A DNA stretch of 64,000 bases from Actinomyces wuliandei (lineage in GTDB: Bacteria > Actinomycetota > Actinomycetes > Actinomycetales > Actinomycetaceae): contig NZ_CP025227.1 in the NCBI RefSeq assembly GCF_004010955.1, positions 1,984,001 through 2,048,000 on the forward strand, written 5' to 3'. The translations under genes and the position numbers were made by a program. This document shows positions 35,900-44,631 of the stretch, in pieces. The notes under the pieces are model-generated. The model saw only the letters and a list, made by a program, of their open reading frames with translations. It searched no databases and had not been told where the DNA came from. The first letter of the stretch is position 1. Each line of letters opens with the position of its first letter.

Positions 35900-35971
35900 C
35901 CGCAGGTGCGGCACGACGGTCCTGCTGAGGTGCGTCCGGTCGAGGCGCAGCACCCTCCCCCGCAGGTGCGG
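35900..35971. promoter_or_regulatory. Two CCGCAGGTGCGG palindromes spaced 60 bp
   Basis: The 391-bp divergent region 35710-36100 between the lipoprotein and glycogen phosphorylase genes contains the same 20-bp stretch twice (CTCCCCGCAGGTGCGGCACG), with the palindromic centre CCGCA-GG-TGCGG at 35900-35911 and 35960-35971. A 60-bp spacing is close to six helical turns. This looks like a pair of binding sites for a dimeric regulator of either or both genes. No gene is seen in the region. Confidence 0.5.
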
Positions 35972-36100
35972 CACGGTCCCGTTCAGCGCTTCGTCACACG
36001 CCCTCCCGGCCGCTGGGGCCGCCTGGCGCGGTAGGCTTCTAGGCGTTGCCGCCCGCTGTGCGCGGCTGCTGGTCCATGTGCCCCGACGAGGAAAGAAGCA

Positions 36101-38467
36101 ATGACTCAGAACCTGGTCACGAGTGTGCCCGCCCAGGTGCGCGCCGTCTCCGGTCGTCCCGCCGACGCCGCCACCCCCATGGAGGTCTGGCAGGGACTGT
36201 CCGCCGCCGTCGTCGACGCGATCGCGGACGACTGGTACGCCACCCAGCAGAAGTACCGCGCCGGACGCATGGAGCACTACCTCTCCGCGGAGTTCCTCAT
36301 GGGACGGGCGCTGCTCAACAACCTCACCAACCTGGGGCTGGTGGACCAGGCGCGCGAGGCGGTGGGCGCCTTCGGCCAGGACCTCTCCCAGGTCCTGGAG
36401 CAGGAGCCCGACGCCGCCCTGGGCAACGGCGGGCTGGGACGCCTGGCCGCCTGCTTCCTGGACTCCTGCGCCACCCTGGACCTGCCGGTGTGGGGCTTCG
36501 GCATCCTCTACCGCTACGGCCTGTTCAAGCAGCTGTTCGAGGACGGCTTCCAGACCGAGCACCCCGACCCGTGGATGGAGGAGGGTTACCCCTTCGTCAT
36601 CCGGCGTGAGGAGGCCCAGCGCCTGGTCCGCTACCAGGACATGACCGTGCGCGCCATCCCCTACGACATGCCTGTCACCGGCTATGGGACCAGGAACGTG
36701 GGAACGCTGCGCCTGTGGAAGGCTGAGCCGGTGGAGGAGTTCGACTACGAGGCCTTCAACTCCCAGCGCTTCACCGACGCCATCGTCGAGCGTGAGCGTA
36801 TCGCCGACATCTCCCGCGTCCTCTACCCCAACGACACCACCTACGAGGGCAAGGTCCTGCGGGTGCGCCAGCAGTACTTCTTCTGCTCGGCCTCCCTCCA
36901 GCAGATCGTGGACAACTACGTGGACCAGCACGGCGAGGACCTCACCGGCTTCGCCGACTACAACTCCATCCAGCTCAACGACACCCACCCGGTCCTGGCC
37001 ATCCCCGAGCTCATGCGCCAGCTCATGGACGAGCACCACCTCTCCTGGGAGCAGGCCTGGGACGTGGTGACCAGGACCTTTGCCTACACCAACCACACGG
37101 TCCTGGCGGAGGCCCTGGAGACCTGGGAGATGTCCATCTTCGACCGGCTGTTCCCGCGCATCGCCGAGATCGTCCGGGAGATCGACCGCCGCTTCCGCCT
37201 GGAGATGGCCAGCCGCGGCCTGGACCAGGGCAGGATCGACTACATGGCCCCCTTGGCTGGCGGGTCGGTGCGCATGGCCTGGATCGCCTGCTACGCCTCC
37301 TACTCCATCAACGGCGTGGCCGCCCTGCACACCGAGATCATCAAGCGCGAGACCCTGGGTGAGTGGCACGACATCTGGCCCGAGCGCTTCAACAACAAGA
37401 CCAACGGGGTGACCCCGCGCCGCTGGCTGCGCCAGTGCAACCCCCGCCTGGCGGACCTCCTGGACGAGGTCACCGGCTCCGACGCCTGGGTCAAGGACCT
37501 CACCGTCCTGGCGGACTACACCGACGCCGTCGACGAGTCGGTCTACGACCGCCTGGCCGAGGTCAAGCGGGCCAACAAGACTGACTTCGCCGCCTGGGTG
37601 GCCAGCCGCGAGGGTGTGGAGATCGACCCCGAGGCGATCTTCGACGTCCAGATCAAGCGCCTCCACGAGTACAAGCGCCAGCTGCTCAACGCCATCTACA
37701 TCCTGGACCTGTACTTCCGCATGAAGCAGGACCCCGGCCTGGAGGTCCCCAAGCGGGTCTTCATCTTCGGCGCCAAGGCCGCCCCCGGCTACATCCGGGC
37801 CAAGGGCGTCATCAAGCTGGTCAACGCGGTGGCCGACCTGGTCAACAACGACCCGGTGGTCTCCCAGACCCTCAAGGTGGTCTTCATCCACAACTACAAC
37901 GTCTCCCCCGCCGAGCACATCATCCCAGCGGCCGACGTCTCCGAGCAGATCTCCACCGCAGGCAAGGAGGCCTCCGGGACCTCCAACATGAAGTTCATGA
38001 TGAACGGCGCCCTGACCCTGGGCACCCTGGACGGGGCCAACGTGGAGATCCTGGAGGCCGTGGGCGAGGACAACGCCTACATCTTCGGCGCCACCGAGGA
38101 CGAGCTGCCCACCCTGCGCCAGACCTACGACCCGGTGTGGCACTACGAGAACGTCCCCGGCCTCAAGCGCGTGCTGGACGCCCTCACCGACGGGACCCTG
38201 GACGACAACGGGTCGGGGTGGTTTGCCGACCTGCGCCGCAGCCTCCTGGAGCCCTCCTACGAGCCCGCCGACGTCTACTACGTGCTGGGCGACTTTGCCG
38301 CCTACCGCGAGAAGAAGGACGCCATGGCCGCCGACCACGCCGACCAGAGGGCCTGGCAGCGCCGCGCCTGGGTCAACATCACCCGCTCGGGCCGCTTCTC
38401 CTCCGACCGTACCATCCAGGACTACGCCCGCGAGGTGTGGAGGATCGAGCCCGCGCCGGTGGGCTGA
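36101..38467 (+). CDS. glgP: Glycogen/maltodextrin phosphorylase
   Basis: A 788-residue GT35 phosphorylase that removes glucose 1-phosphate from alpha-1,4-glucan ends. Visible conserved blocks are the glycine-rich GNGGLGRLAACF, DTHPVLAIPELMR, TNHTVLAEALE, NKTNGVTPRRWL, KRLHEYKRQLLN, and the PLP-binding lysine in EASGTSNMKFMMNG. The length fits. It starts with ATG at 36101, with GAGGAAAGAAGCA upstream. The palindromic pair upstream may be its control site. Confidence 0.95.
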   Translation: MTQNLVTSVPAQVRAVSGRPADAATPMEVWQGLSAAVVDAIADDWYATQQKYRAGRMEHYLSAEFLMGRALLNNLTNLGLVDQAREAVGAFGQDLSQVLEQEPDAALGNGGLGRLAACFLDSCATLDLPVWGFGILYRYGLFKQLFEDGFQTEHPDPWMEEGYPFVIRREEAQRLVRYQDMTVRAIPYDMPVTGYGTRNVGTLRLWKAEPVEEFDYEAFNSQRFTDAIVERERIADISRVLYPNDTTYEGKVLRVRQQYFFCSASLQQIVDNYVDQHGEDLTGFADYNSIQLNDTHPVLAIPELMRQLMDEHHLSWEQAWDVVTRTFAYTNHTVLAEALETWEMSIFDRLFPRIAEIVREIDRRFRLEMASRGLDQGRIDYMAPLAGGSVRMAWIACYASYSINGVAALHTEIIKRETLGEWHDIWPERFNNKTNGVTPRRWLRQCNPRLADLLDEVTGSDAWVKDLTVLADYTDAVDESVYDRLAEVKRANKTDFAAWVASREGVEIDPEAIFDVQIKRLHEYKRQLLNAIYILDLYFRMKQDPGLEVPKRVFIFGAKAAPGYIRAKGVIKLVNAVADLVNNDPVVSQTLKVVFIHNYNVSPAEHIIPAADVSEQISTAGKEASGTSNMKFMMNGALTLGTLDGANVEILEAVGEDNAYIFGATEDELPTLRQTYDPVWHYENVPGLKRVLDALTDGTLDDNGSGWFADLRRSLLEPSYEPADVYYVLGDFAAYREKKDAMAADHADQRAWQRRAWVNITRSGRFSSDRTIQDYAREVWRIEPAPVG

Positions 38468-38506
38468 GCACTGGGCGGCCGGGGCCGCGCCCGCTCAGGC
38501 AACCTC

Positions 38507-38568
38507 AGGCAACGGAAACGTCAGAGGACAACACGGTACCGTGTTGTCCTCTGACGTTTCCGTTGCCT
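38507..38568. repeat. 62-bp perfect palindrome after glgP
   Basis: The 31-bp left arm (38507-38537) is the exact reverse complement of the right arm (38538-38568), with the centre at GGTACC. It lies 40 bp past the glgP stop. Short partial copies of CCGTTGCCT extend outward on the right and GGCAAC on the left. Its length exceeds the 8-17 bp stems of the other hairpins here; it may be a terminator that has grown by duplication or a small mobile palindrome. The remaining 460 bp to 39032 show a TTGACA at 38896 but no convincing gene. Confidence 0.8.
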
Positions 38569-39032
38569 CTTCTCCGTTGCCTCGTCGTCTCTGCCGGGCT
38601 GGGCGTTCAGGGACGCCTGCCCCGGCCCGCTCGCGTCGGGACCGGGGCCACGCCCGCCCGGGCAGCTGATTGAGGCTGCCACTACCAGGAGACACTCAGC
38701 AAGTTTGCTCCCAGAAACTTCCTCACAGACTTCTACCAACTATCCTGTCTCCTTCAGCTCTTGCCGCAGGCATCCGCCTCCTGCTGCGCCTCATGAATGC
38801 TAGGCACCTCCGAGCCGCTTCAGCGCACACGGGAGAATCTCACCACTGAAACCTTTCACCGACGGGTCCACCCGCCTTAAGGGGACCTGAGACCGTTGAC
38901 ATACCACAGCAGGAGAAAGCACTATGCAGTGCAGGTCGTCTACCACGGGACAAAGCGAGAGCTCACAGCATTTCCGCGATACCGGCCTGCGAGATACGCC
39001 ATCAGACAACGTCTTGGTAGGAAGCTACCACC

Positions 39033-39638
39033 ATGAAAACCACTACCATGAGGCACAGCCTGGTCACCAGGCTGTCGGCAGCCGCCTGCGCAGCCCTGTT
39101 GCTCGCCAGTGCCGCCACAGCAACAGCCCAACCAACATCGACACCCACCAGCGTAGACGTCGGCACCGAGAACGCTCCTGACAAGCAGGAGACCCTGCAG
39201 GCCGCGCTAGACTACATTGCCAGGTTTACCGAGCCCACGGTCGAATATAATGACGATGGGAAGCAGGCAGTCGTTTCCTTCTCCGACACCGTTGACGGTA
39301 CCAGCCATCGCTACACTCTTAGTCGAGATGAAAGCGGTCAGGCAGGGAGGCCGAATGACCTGACCGGCGACATCGTCTCCTTTGAGATATGGACTCGAAC
39401 TGGGTGGGTACTCAACCAGGCCGAGACCGACTCGCTCTCACGGGAAGGAGCCATGTGGGCTGGGCTATATAGTATTGCTGCTGCACTTGGAGTCGGGGCC
39501 CCTGCTGTTATTGGAGCCGCTATTGAGGGCAACTGGGCCGCGCACGCAGCTAGCTACTACAGTCATGGAAACTGCATCAAAGTCCACTACTGGCTCACAG
39601 TAAGCGAGATCAAGCGTGGGTCCCGGGGGTGCCGGTGA
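39033..39638 (+). CDS. Secreted protein, unknown family
   Basis: I do not recognise this 201-residue protein. A signal peptide is clear: MRHSLVTRLSAAACAALLLA with a likely cut after TAQ or ATA. The middle is hydrophilic with short beta-like segments. From about residue 140 a hydrophobic, Gly/Ala-rich segment, MWAGLYSIAAALGVGAPAVI, is followed by EGNWAAHAASYYSHGNCIKV, and the C-terminus has two Cys (HGNC and RGC). GGAAG lies 8 bases before the ATG. Its stop overlaps the next start as GTGA, so the two are coupled. The gene is slightly less GC-rich than its neighbours. A secreted toxin or bacteriocin-like role is speculation. Confidence 0.7.
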   Translation: MKTTTMRHSLVTRLSAAACAALLLASAATATAQPTSTPTSVDVGTENAPDKQETLQAALDYIARFTEPTVEYNDDGKQAVVSFSDTVDGTSHRYTLSRDESGQAGRPNDLTGDIVSFEIWTRTGWVLNQAETDSLSREGAMWAGLYSIAAALGVGAPAVIGAAIEGNWAAHAASYYSHGNCIKVHYWLTVSEIKRGSRGCR

Positions 39639-39865
39639 ACAGGTTCCTCAGGCGCATGCGCCTTCCCTGCGTCGTCGGCCTCGCCGTGAGCGGCGTCCTG
39701 CAGGCCTCCGCCCTGGTCGGGGACACCGCGACGCCGGGCACCGTCCTCTACCTGGTCCTGGTCCTTCTCCTCGTGGCAGGCGCCCTCGGCGGAGAAGCGG
39801 CCCGGCTCACAGGCCGGAACGGCAGTCAAGACGACCAGGACCTGCCCGGCCGCCAGGAGCGCTGA
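39635..39865 (+). CDS. Small two-helix membrane protein, coupled to the secreted protein
   Basis: A 76-residue protein from the GTG at 39635, which overlaps the preceding stop by 4 nt (a GTG two codons earlier is also possible). It has two hydrophobic segments (CVVGLAVSGVLQASALVG and TVLYLVLVLLLVAGALGG) and a hydrophilic tail ending LPGRQER. No family is recognised. The coupling and size are those of immunity or accessory membrane proteins that accompany secreted peptides, but no evidence beyond layout supports this. Confidence 0.6.
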   Translation: MNRFLRRMRLPCVVGLAVSGVLQASALVGDTATPGTVLYLVLVLLLVAGALGGEAARLTGRNGSQDDQDLPGRQER

Positions 39866-40004
39866 CCTCCCGGGGCAGCAGGTCACGGGGGACGCAAACC
39901 TCTGGACCCAGGCCCTGGGCAGGGCCTGGCCCGCCGCAGGCAGGATCGCCAGGAGCGCGCCTCGGGCAGGGACTCAGTCTCAGCCCCGCAGCACTCAGCG
40001 GCTC

Positions 40005-40994
40005 TCAGTACAGGAGGCTGGCCAGCATGCGGCGGGCGCGCGCGACCTCCGGGGTGGTGGCACCAATGACCTCAAAGAGCTCCAGTGCGCGCAGGCGGGC
40101 CTCCTCCCGCTCCTCACCAGTGTGGGAGCGCACCGCCTCCAGGACCCGCCCCAGGGCGGCGTTGACGTCCCCCAGGGCCAGGGCGGCGTCAGCACCGGCC
40201 AGGGCAGCCTGGAGGTCCTGGGGAGCGGCGTCAGCGGCAGCCAGGAGGGCCTGGGGGTCCTCACCGTCCATGCGGGCCAGCAGCCTCACCTGGCTGCGGG
40301 CGGCCCGGAGGCTGTCGTCAGCCGGGTTCTGGTTGATGGCGTGGGTGTAGACCTCCTCCGCCGCAGCGTAGTCCCCGGCCTCGATGGCCTCCCGGGCGGC
40401 CTTCTCCACCTCGGTCTCCTCAGGCTCGGCAGGCGGCTGCCCAGCCCCCGAGCCACCAGGACCGACGGCGATAGTCCCAGTGACGCCGTTGGCCGCAGCC
40501 ACCTCCAGCACCTGGTCCAGCACGCCACGCAGCTGAGGCTCGGTGGCACCGCCCTGGAGCAGGGGCACCGGCTGGCCAGCCAGCAGAGCGAGGACAGCCG
40601 GGACCGCCTGGGCCTGGAAGGCCTGGGCGACCTCGGGAGCGGCGTCCACGTCCACCCGGGCCACCTGGAACCGGCCCGCGTAGTCCTCAGCCAGACGCGC
40701 CAGCAGGTCGGCCAGGTCGGAGGAGGCCTGGCTGCGTGGCGTGTGCAGCACGACGACGACCGGAACGCGGGTGCTGAGCTCAGCCGCCTCACGCAGGGTG
40801 GAGGCATCGACGTCGACGACCAGCGGCAGGGGCAGCCCCCCGCCAGCCTCGCTGGCACCAGGCTGCCCCGGGGACCGGCCTGCGGCTGCGGGGCCTGCTG
40901 GGCTCCCAGACCCTGAGGCCCCTGGGGCAGCTGCCCCCGAGGAGCCGGTCGAGGGGACCAGGCCGGACAGGTCAACAGCACCGAACATGGACAT
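40005..40994 (-). CDS. YbbN/CnoX-like thioredoxin-TPR protein
   Basis: The 329-residue protein has a Gly/Ala-rich N-terminus, a thioredoxin fold (about residues 55-165), and tetratricopeptide-like helices (about 190-325, KAAREAIEAGDYAAAEEVY, LQAALAGADAALALGDVNAAL). This is the arrangement of the co-chaperone YbbN/CnoX. The redox site WCxxC is absent: the region reads VVLHTPRSQASSDL. It therefore cannot do thiol exchange at that site. The ATG at 40994 (MSMFGAVDL) gives the family's usual start. Confidence 0.82.
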   Translation of the reverse strand: MSMFGAVDLSGLVPSTGSSGAAAPGASGSGSPAGPAAAGRSPGQPGASEAGGGLPLPLVVDVDASTLREAAELSTRVPVVVVLHTPRSQASSDLADLLARLAEDYAGRFQVARVDVDAAPEVAQAFQAQAVPAVLALLAGQPVPLLQGGATEPQLRGVLDQVLEVAAANGVTGTIAVGPGGSGAGQPPAEPEETEVEKAAREAIEAGDYAAAEEVYTHAINQNPADDSLRAARSQVRLLARMDGEDPQALLAAADAAPQDLQAALAGADAALALGDVNAALGRVLEAVRSHTGEEREEARLRALELFEVIGATTPEVARARRMLASLLY

Positions 40995-41193
40995 GGATGA
41001 CAGCCTTCCCCGGGCAGCGCCCGACTGTGCCCGACTACCGACAGGGACGCGCACTCCTGCGCGCAGACCGGACTATTGTGTCACCGTGACGCCGCCCGGT
41101 CCTGTGCCCGGGCGGGTCTCCGCTCAGGGCCAAGCGAGAGCCCGCTCCTGCCCCGCCCGGCCGCGGCTAGTCCTGAGCCAGTCCTGTGCGGCG

Positions 41194-42213
41194 CTAGTCC
41201 TGTGCGGCGGGAGCCTGGTCGTCGTCGCGCTCCACCTTCGCCAGGACCGCCTCGGCACCCAGGGCCACAGGACTGCCGTCAACGCCCTCGGCAGGGACGG
41301 CGAAGGCCACCATGGCCTCGTATGTAGCGGTCACGGTCCCGATCACCGAAGGCTCCTCCACCAGGGAGGCCACAGGCCCCTGCAGCGTCACCTCCGAGCC
41401 ATCCACCGTCCGCCTCAGCGTGGTCGTGTAGGACAGGGTGGTCACCACGATGGCCCCCCCGTCATCGGTGCGCAGCCCCAGGAAGCCGTCACTGCCTGCC
41501 GAGGCAGCCACCGAGACCTCGCCCACCTCACCGAGGTCAATGGCGCGGTCCGCCTCCACCTTCTGGCGGAGGGCGTCGTCCGCCCAGGCCTTCCCGTCGT
41601 CACCGTCAGGGTCGTTGAGGGCGCCCACGTAGGACTCCAGGACCTCCTGTGGTGTGGACACCAGGCCGCCGCTGTCGGCTACCACCTGCTCGGAGCCGCC
41701 GGCGGGAGAGGCGATGGGGGGCACCTCGGCCCCGGCAAACAGCTGGACCCAGGCCCACAGCTGGAAGTTGTCCCGCGCCGTGTCCTGCTGCAGGGCCATG
41801 AGGTAGGGGGCGACGTCGTCGGAGGCGTCAGTGACGTTGATCGCCACGCGCGGGAAGTCCAGGGTGACCCCTGCCGAGCTCGTCTGGCTCGTCGTGGCCG
41901 GGAGGACGTGGACCTGGGAGTCGTCCTCGGTGGCGGTAGCCAGGGAGTACTGGGCCTGGCGGATCCTGACCCCGGGGCCGTTGACGTAGCCGGACAGGAG
42001 GTCTGGGTTCTTCTCCTTGTCTGCGGCATCCATCCCCTTCTTGATGCGCTCCAGCACCTCAGTCAGCCTCTCGGCGCTCAGCACCGACTCGGCCACGGCG
42101 CTCTCAGTCACCTCCGGGGTCGCCACCGGCTGGTCCTGCCCGCAGGCTGCCAGGGCAAGGGCGACGGCGGAGGCCGCGCCGCCCGTCAGTAGGGCTCGAC
42201 GGCTGGTACTCAT
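41194..42213 (-). CDS. Tat-type lipoprotein, unknown family
   Basis: A 339-residue secreted lipoprotein. The N-terminus MSTSRRALLTGGAASAVALA has an S-R-R twin-arginine-like motif and lipobox ALAAC. The mature part has conserved-looking Trp/Phe residues around LQQDTARDNFQLWAWVQLF but matches no family I can name. Its start overlaps the stop of the two-TM protein gene by 4 nt, so the two are co-transcribed. A role together with that membrane protein in envelope function is inference. Confidence 0.78.
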   Translation of the reverse strand: MSTSRRALLTGGAASAVALALAACGQDQPVATPEVTESAVAESVLSAERLTEVLERIKKGMDAADKEKNPDLLSGYVNGPGVRIRQAQYSLATATEDDSQVHVLPATTSQTSSAGVTLDFPRVAINVTDASDDVAPYLMALQQDTARDNFQLWAWVQLFAGAEVPPIASPAGGSEQVVADSGGLVSTPQEVLESYVGALNDPDGDDGKAWADDALRQKVEADRAIDLGEVGEVSVAASAGSDGFLGLRTDDGGAIVVTTLSYTTTLRRTVDGSEVTLQGPVASLVEEPSVIGTVTATYEAMVAFAVPAEGVDGSPVALGAEAVLAKVERDDDQAPAAQD

Positions 42214-44249
42214 GCTTGCTCCTCGTGGTTGGGCGCCGCCTCGTCGGAGGAGGGCGCGACGGGCTCGGCCTGGACCGCTGCGACCTCAGCGGTCACTGCA
42301 GGGTCCTCGACCTCATCCTGGGGACCCGCCATGCTCGGAAGCGGAGCCTTCATCGCCCGGGCCTCAGGCCGACCGGGGCCAGCCTCGGGGACGGTCTGGC
42401 CAGAGGCGGCGTCAGGCCCAGCCTGCTGTCCTGTTCCCAGGGGCAAGGACTGCCAGGGCTGGGCTCCCGGCAGGTCCCCCTCGCCCTGCGGCTGCCACCC
42501 CTGGGGTTCGGACTCCACCTGCTGGGGAACAGACTCCGGACCCCAGCCAGCCTGCTGCTCCGGGGAGGGCTCTGGAAGCCTGAGCTCGCGCGGCGGCTGA
42601 CCGTAGGACGCCTGAGGCTGCTGGGGCTGGCCGTGCGGCGGCACGTGCACGTCCTGCGGCACCTGGGGATCCTCAGGCACCTGGGGGGCGGCACCTTCCC
42701 GCCCCGGCCAGCCCCACATGCCCGGCTCAGGCGACCAGTCCCACACCTGCGGCTGCCCGGGTTCCTGCTGGCCCTGGTGCTGCTGGTGCTCCTGGTACTG
42801 CTGCTCCTGCGGCTGGTGCGGTGCGCCGGGCACCGTAGCCGGTACCTGAGGTGACACAGGCTCCCGGCCCGGGGCCGCATACCCCCACGGCTCAGGGGCA
42901 CCGTCCTGGACCACCTCGCCGTCCACCTCCTCACCAGCGGCAGGCACTGCCGCCCCCGGCACGGGCTGGGAGGCCCCCGCTCCTGGCGGGGCGAAGCGGG
43001 ACGTCGAGGAGGTCCAGGGGCCTGACTCGACGCCCTCCCCGGCGCCCACCTCAGCGTCCACCTCGGCGTCAGGGGCACCAGCCGGGCCAGCACCCGAGCC
43101 AGCATCAGCCGGACCAGCGTCTGGGACAGCTGGGACGACCACGGTCTCCTCACCGCTGCCCACGGACGCGCTGCCTGCCGCCTCAGCGTTCCCGGCAGCA
43201 TCCTGGCCGCCCCAGTACCCGGTGGCCTCCCCGGGTGGTACCCCGGGCACGCCCGCCGCGTCACCAGACTGCCCGGCGTCCTGCGCTCCCAAGGCCTCCG
43301 GGGCTCCCGGCACGTCGGGGACCTCGACACCGTTGACGTGGACACGCCCGGTGCGCGGGTCGACCCACTCCAGGCCTGCGGCCTCAGCCCTCTCCTTGTC
43401 ACGCTGCTCGCGGCGGGTCAGCTTGCGGTCAGGGTCGTCGAGACGGGGCAGCCCGGCCGTGGTCACCTCGTCCGCGACCGCGATCCGCGCGGCCTTCTCA
43501 GCCGCCTGGGAGCGGCGTCGCCTGTCGGCGTAGCGCATCTGGATGTCAATGAGGAACAGGAAGACACCGACCAGGACCAGCAGCCCGCCCACCACGAGCC
43601 CCGCGTAGAAGTACCAGGGCGTGGACACGGTGCGCGGCCAGCTCAGGGTCAGCGTCGGCGCCGCCTCCTGGCCGTCCGTCACCGCAAGGATGACGTTTTG
43701 TGCGTTAGTGGCCGAGTAGGTGAAGCTGACGCTGGAGGTCCCCGCGTGCTCGTCGATCCACAGGTCGGAGCCCACCGGGTTGCTGCCGGTCGCCTCCCGG
43801 GGGACGCAGCCTGACTCCTGCGCCGAGGCCTGCGCGGAGGCGTCCGCACCAGCCCCCTGAGTCGGCTCGGCGGTCTGGTCGGCGTCCTGGGCGGAGGCCT
43901 CGTCGCCGCACACCTCGGTCACGTCGGTGGACTCCAGTGTCTCGGAGCCCTCTGCCAGCCCGGTCACCGACACGTAGGGGTCCTCGGCGAGCCAGGCCTG
44001 GACGTCGGCCGCCCGGGCGACGACCACCGTGACCTCAGAGTCGCCCGGCGCGCTCGCCTCCACCGTGACCTCAGAGCTGACAGTCCCCAGGACCCCGGGC
44101 TCGGTGACCAGGTAGGGCTGGGTCGGGCTACTGGCCAGGGTGGCCTCGACCGTCGGACTGGGCCTCCAGACGGTGGCGGAGCACACCGCCAGGGCAATGG
44201 CCACCAGTCCGAGGACGGTCACGATCACGCTCACGATACGTCGCCTCAC
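42210..44249 (-). CDS. Two-TM protein with extracellular domain and Pro/Gln-rich tail
   Basis: 679 residues from the GTG at 44249, which follows AGAGGAGATCCACGTC. The first membrane helix (IVSVIVTVLGLVAIALAV) is at residues 5-22, an extracellular domain of about 180 residues follows (with Cys in EVCGDE and SGCVPR), then a second helix (WYFYAGLVVGGLLVLVGVFLF) near residue 215. The remaining 440 residues are cytoplasmic, low complexity, rich in Pro, Gln, Glu and Gly. The family is unknown to me. Position beside the DivIVA-like gene suggests an envelope or polar role. The frame is open upstream for 97 codons, but that part is not protein-like. Confidence 0.72.
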   Translation of the reverse strand: MRRRIVSVIVTVLGLVAIALAVCSATVWRPSPTVEATLASSPTQPYLVTEPGVLGTVSSEVTVEASAPGDSEVTVVVARAADVQAWLAEDPYVSVTGLAEGSETLESTDVTEVCGDEASAQDADQTAEPTQGAGADASAQASAQESGCVPREATGSNPVGSDLWIDEHAGTSSVSFTYSATNAQNVILAVTDGQEAAPTLTLSWPRTVSTPWYFYAGLVVGGLLVLVGVFLFLIDIQMRYADRRRRSQAAEKAARIAVADEVTTAGLPRLDDPDRKLTRREQRDKERAEAAGLEWVDPRTGRVHVNGVEVPDVPGAPEALGAQDAGQSGDAAGVPGVPPGEATGYWGGQDAAGNAEAAGSASVGSGEETVVVPAVPDAGPADAGSGAGPAGAPDAEVDAEVGAGEGVESGPWTSSTSRFAPPGAGASQPVPGAAVPAAGEEVDGEVVQDGAPEPWGYAAPGREPVSPQVPATVPGAPHQPQEQQYQEHQQHQGQQEPGQPQVWDWSPEPGMWGWPGREGAAPQVPEDPQVPQDVHVPPHGQPQQPQASYGQPPRELRLPEPSPEQQAGWGPESVPQQVESEPQGWQPQGEGDLPGAQPWQSLPLGTGQQAGPDAASGQTVPEAGPGRPEARAMKAPLPSMAGPQDEVEDPAVTAEVAAVQAEPVAPSSDEAAPNHEEQA

Positions 44250-44452
44250 GACGTGGATCTCCTCTGCTCGCGGACACGGACACGGACCTTCAGGCCCGGG
44301 GGACTCTGCCCGCAGGCCCTCAGCCGCTGCCAGCGCACCCGGGCGCCAGCAGAGGAACAGAATCGCACGACCACCGCCGCGACGCTGGTAGGACCCGGCA
44401 AGATCACAGGAATCCACGCGCTGAGCGAAGTGGCCTGGGCGCCAGCCAGGCA

Positions 44453-44541
44453 CAGGCGCCCCCCGAACGCGTCTGCACACCCCTGCGGGGCACCTACGCG
44501 GGCCTGACAACAGTTCAGGCGCCCCCGAACGCGTCTGCACA
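44453..44541. repeat. Direct repeat of about 26 bp in divergent region
   Basis: CAGGCGCCCC(C)CGAACGCGTCTGCACA occurs at 44453-44479 and again at 44516-44541, one with an extra C, starts 63 bp apart. A shorter GAGTCTGCACG copy follows near 44553. They lie in the 382-bp region 44250-44631 between the two-TM protein and the DivIVA-like gene, where I see no gene. They may be sites for a transcription factor acting on either gene. Confidence 0.55.
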
Positions 44542-44631
44542 TCCCCTCGACTGAGTCTGCACGTCGAGCCGTCGCCTCGCTACGCTTGGGCAGTGGCGGT
44601 GACCCTGACCGCCCGGCAGGAGGAGAAAGAC

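Noticed and set aside
35576..38338. 920-codon open frame on the minus strand opposite glgP and the BMP gene
   Set aside because: It is an antisense shadow. glgP has all conserved motifs and family length; the antisense translation has no domain and is rich in Gly, Val, Asp and His, as expected from the reverse of GC-rich coding DNA.
38924..39181. 85-codon ORF with a good ribosome binding site before the secreted protein gene
   Set aside because: AGGAGA precedes the ATG at 38924, but the frame overlaps the signal peptide region of the secreted protein in another frame and has an Arg/His-rich composition. A TTGACA at 38896 would put a transcript start near or after this ATG. I consider it non-coding, though a short leader peptide is possible.
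39033..39638. Lactococcin 972-type bacteriocin
   Set aside because: Size and the conserved Gly/Tyr-rich repeats of that family do not fit; only a signal peptide and hydrophobic segment are shared.
41194..42213. Lipoprotein of the BMP or solute-binding type
   Set aside because: It has a lipobox but no solute-binding protein signature and no adjacent ABC genes.
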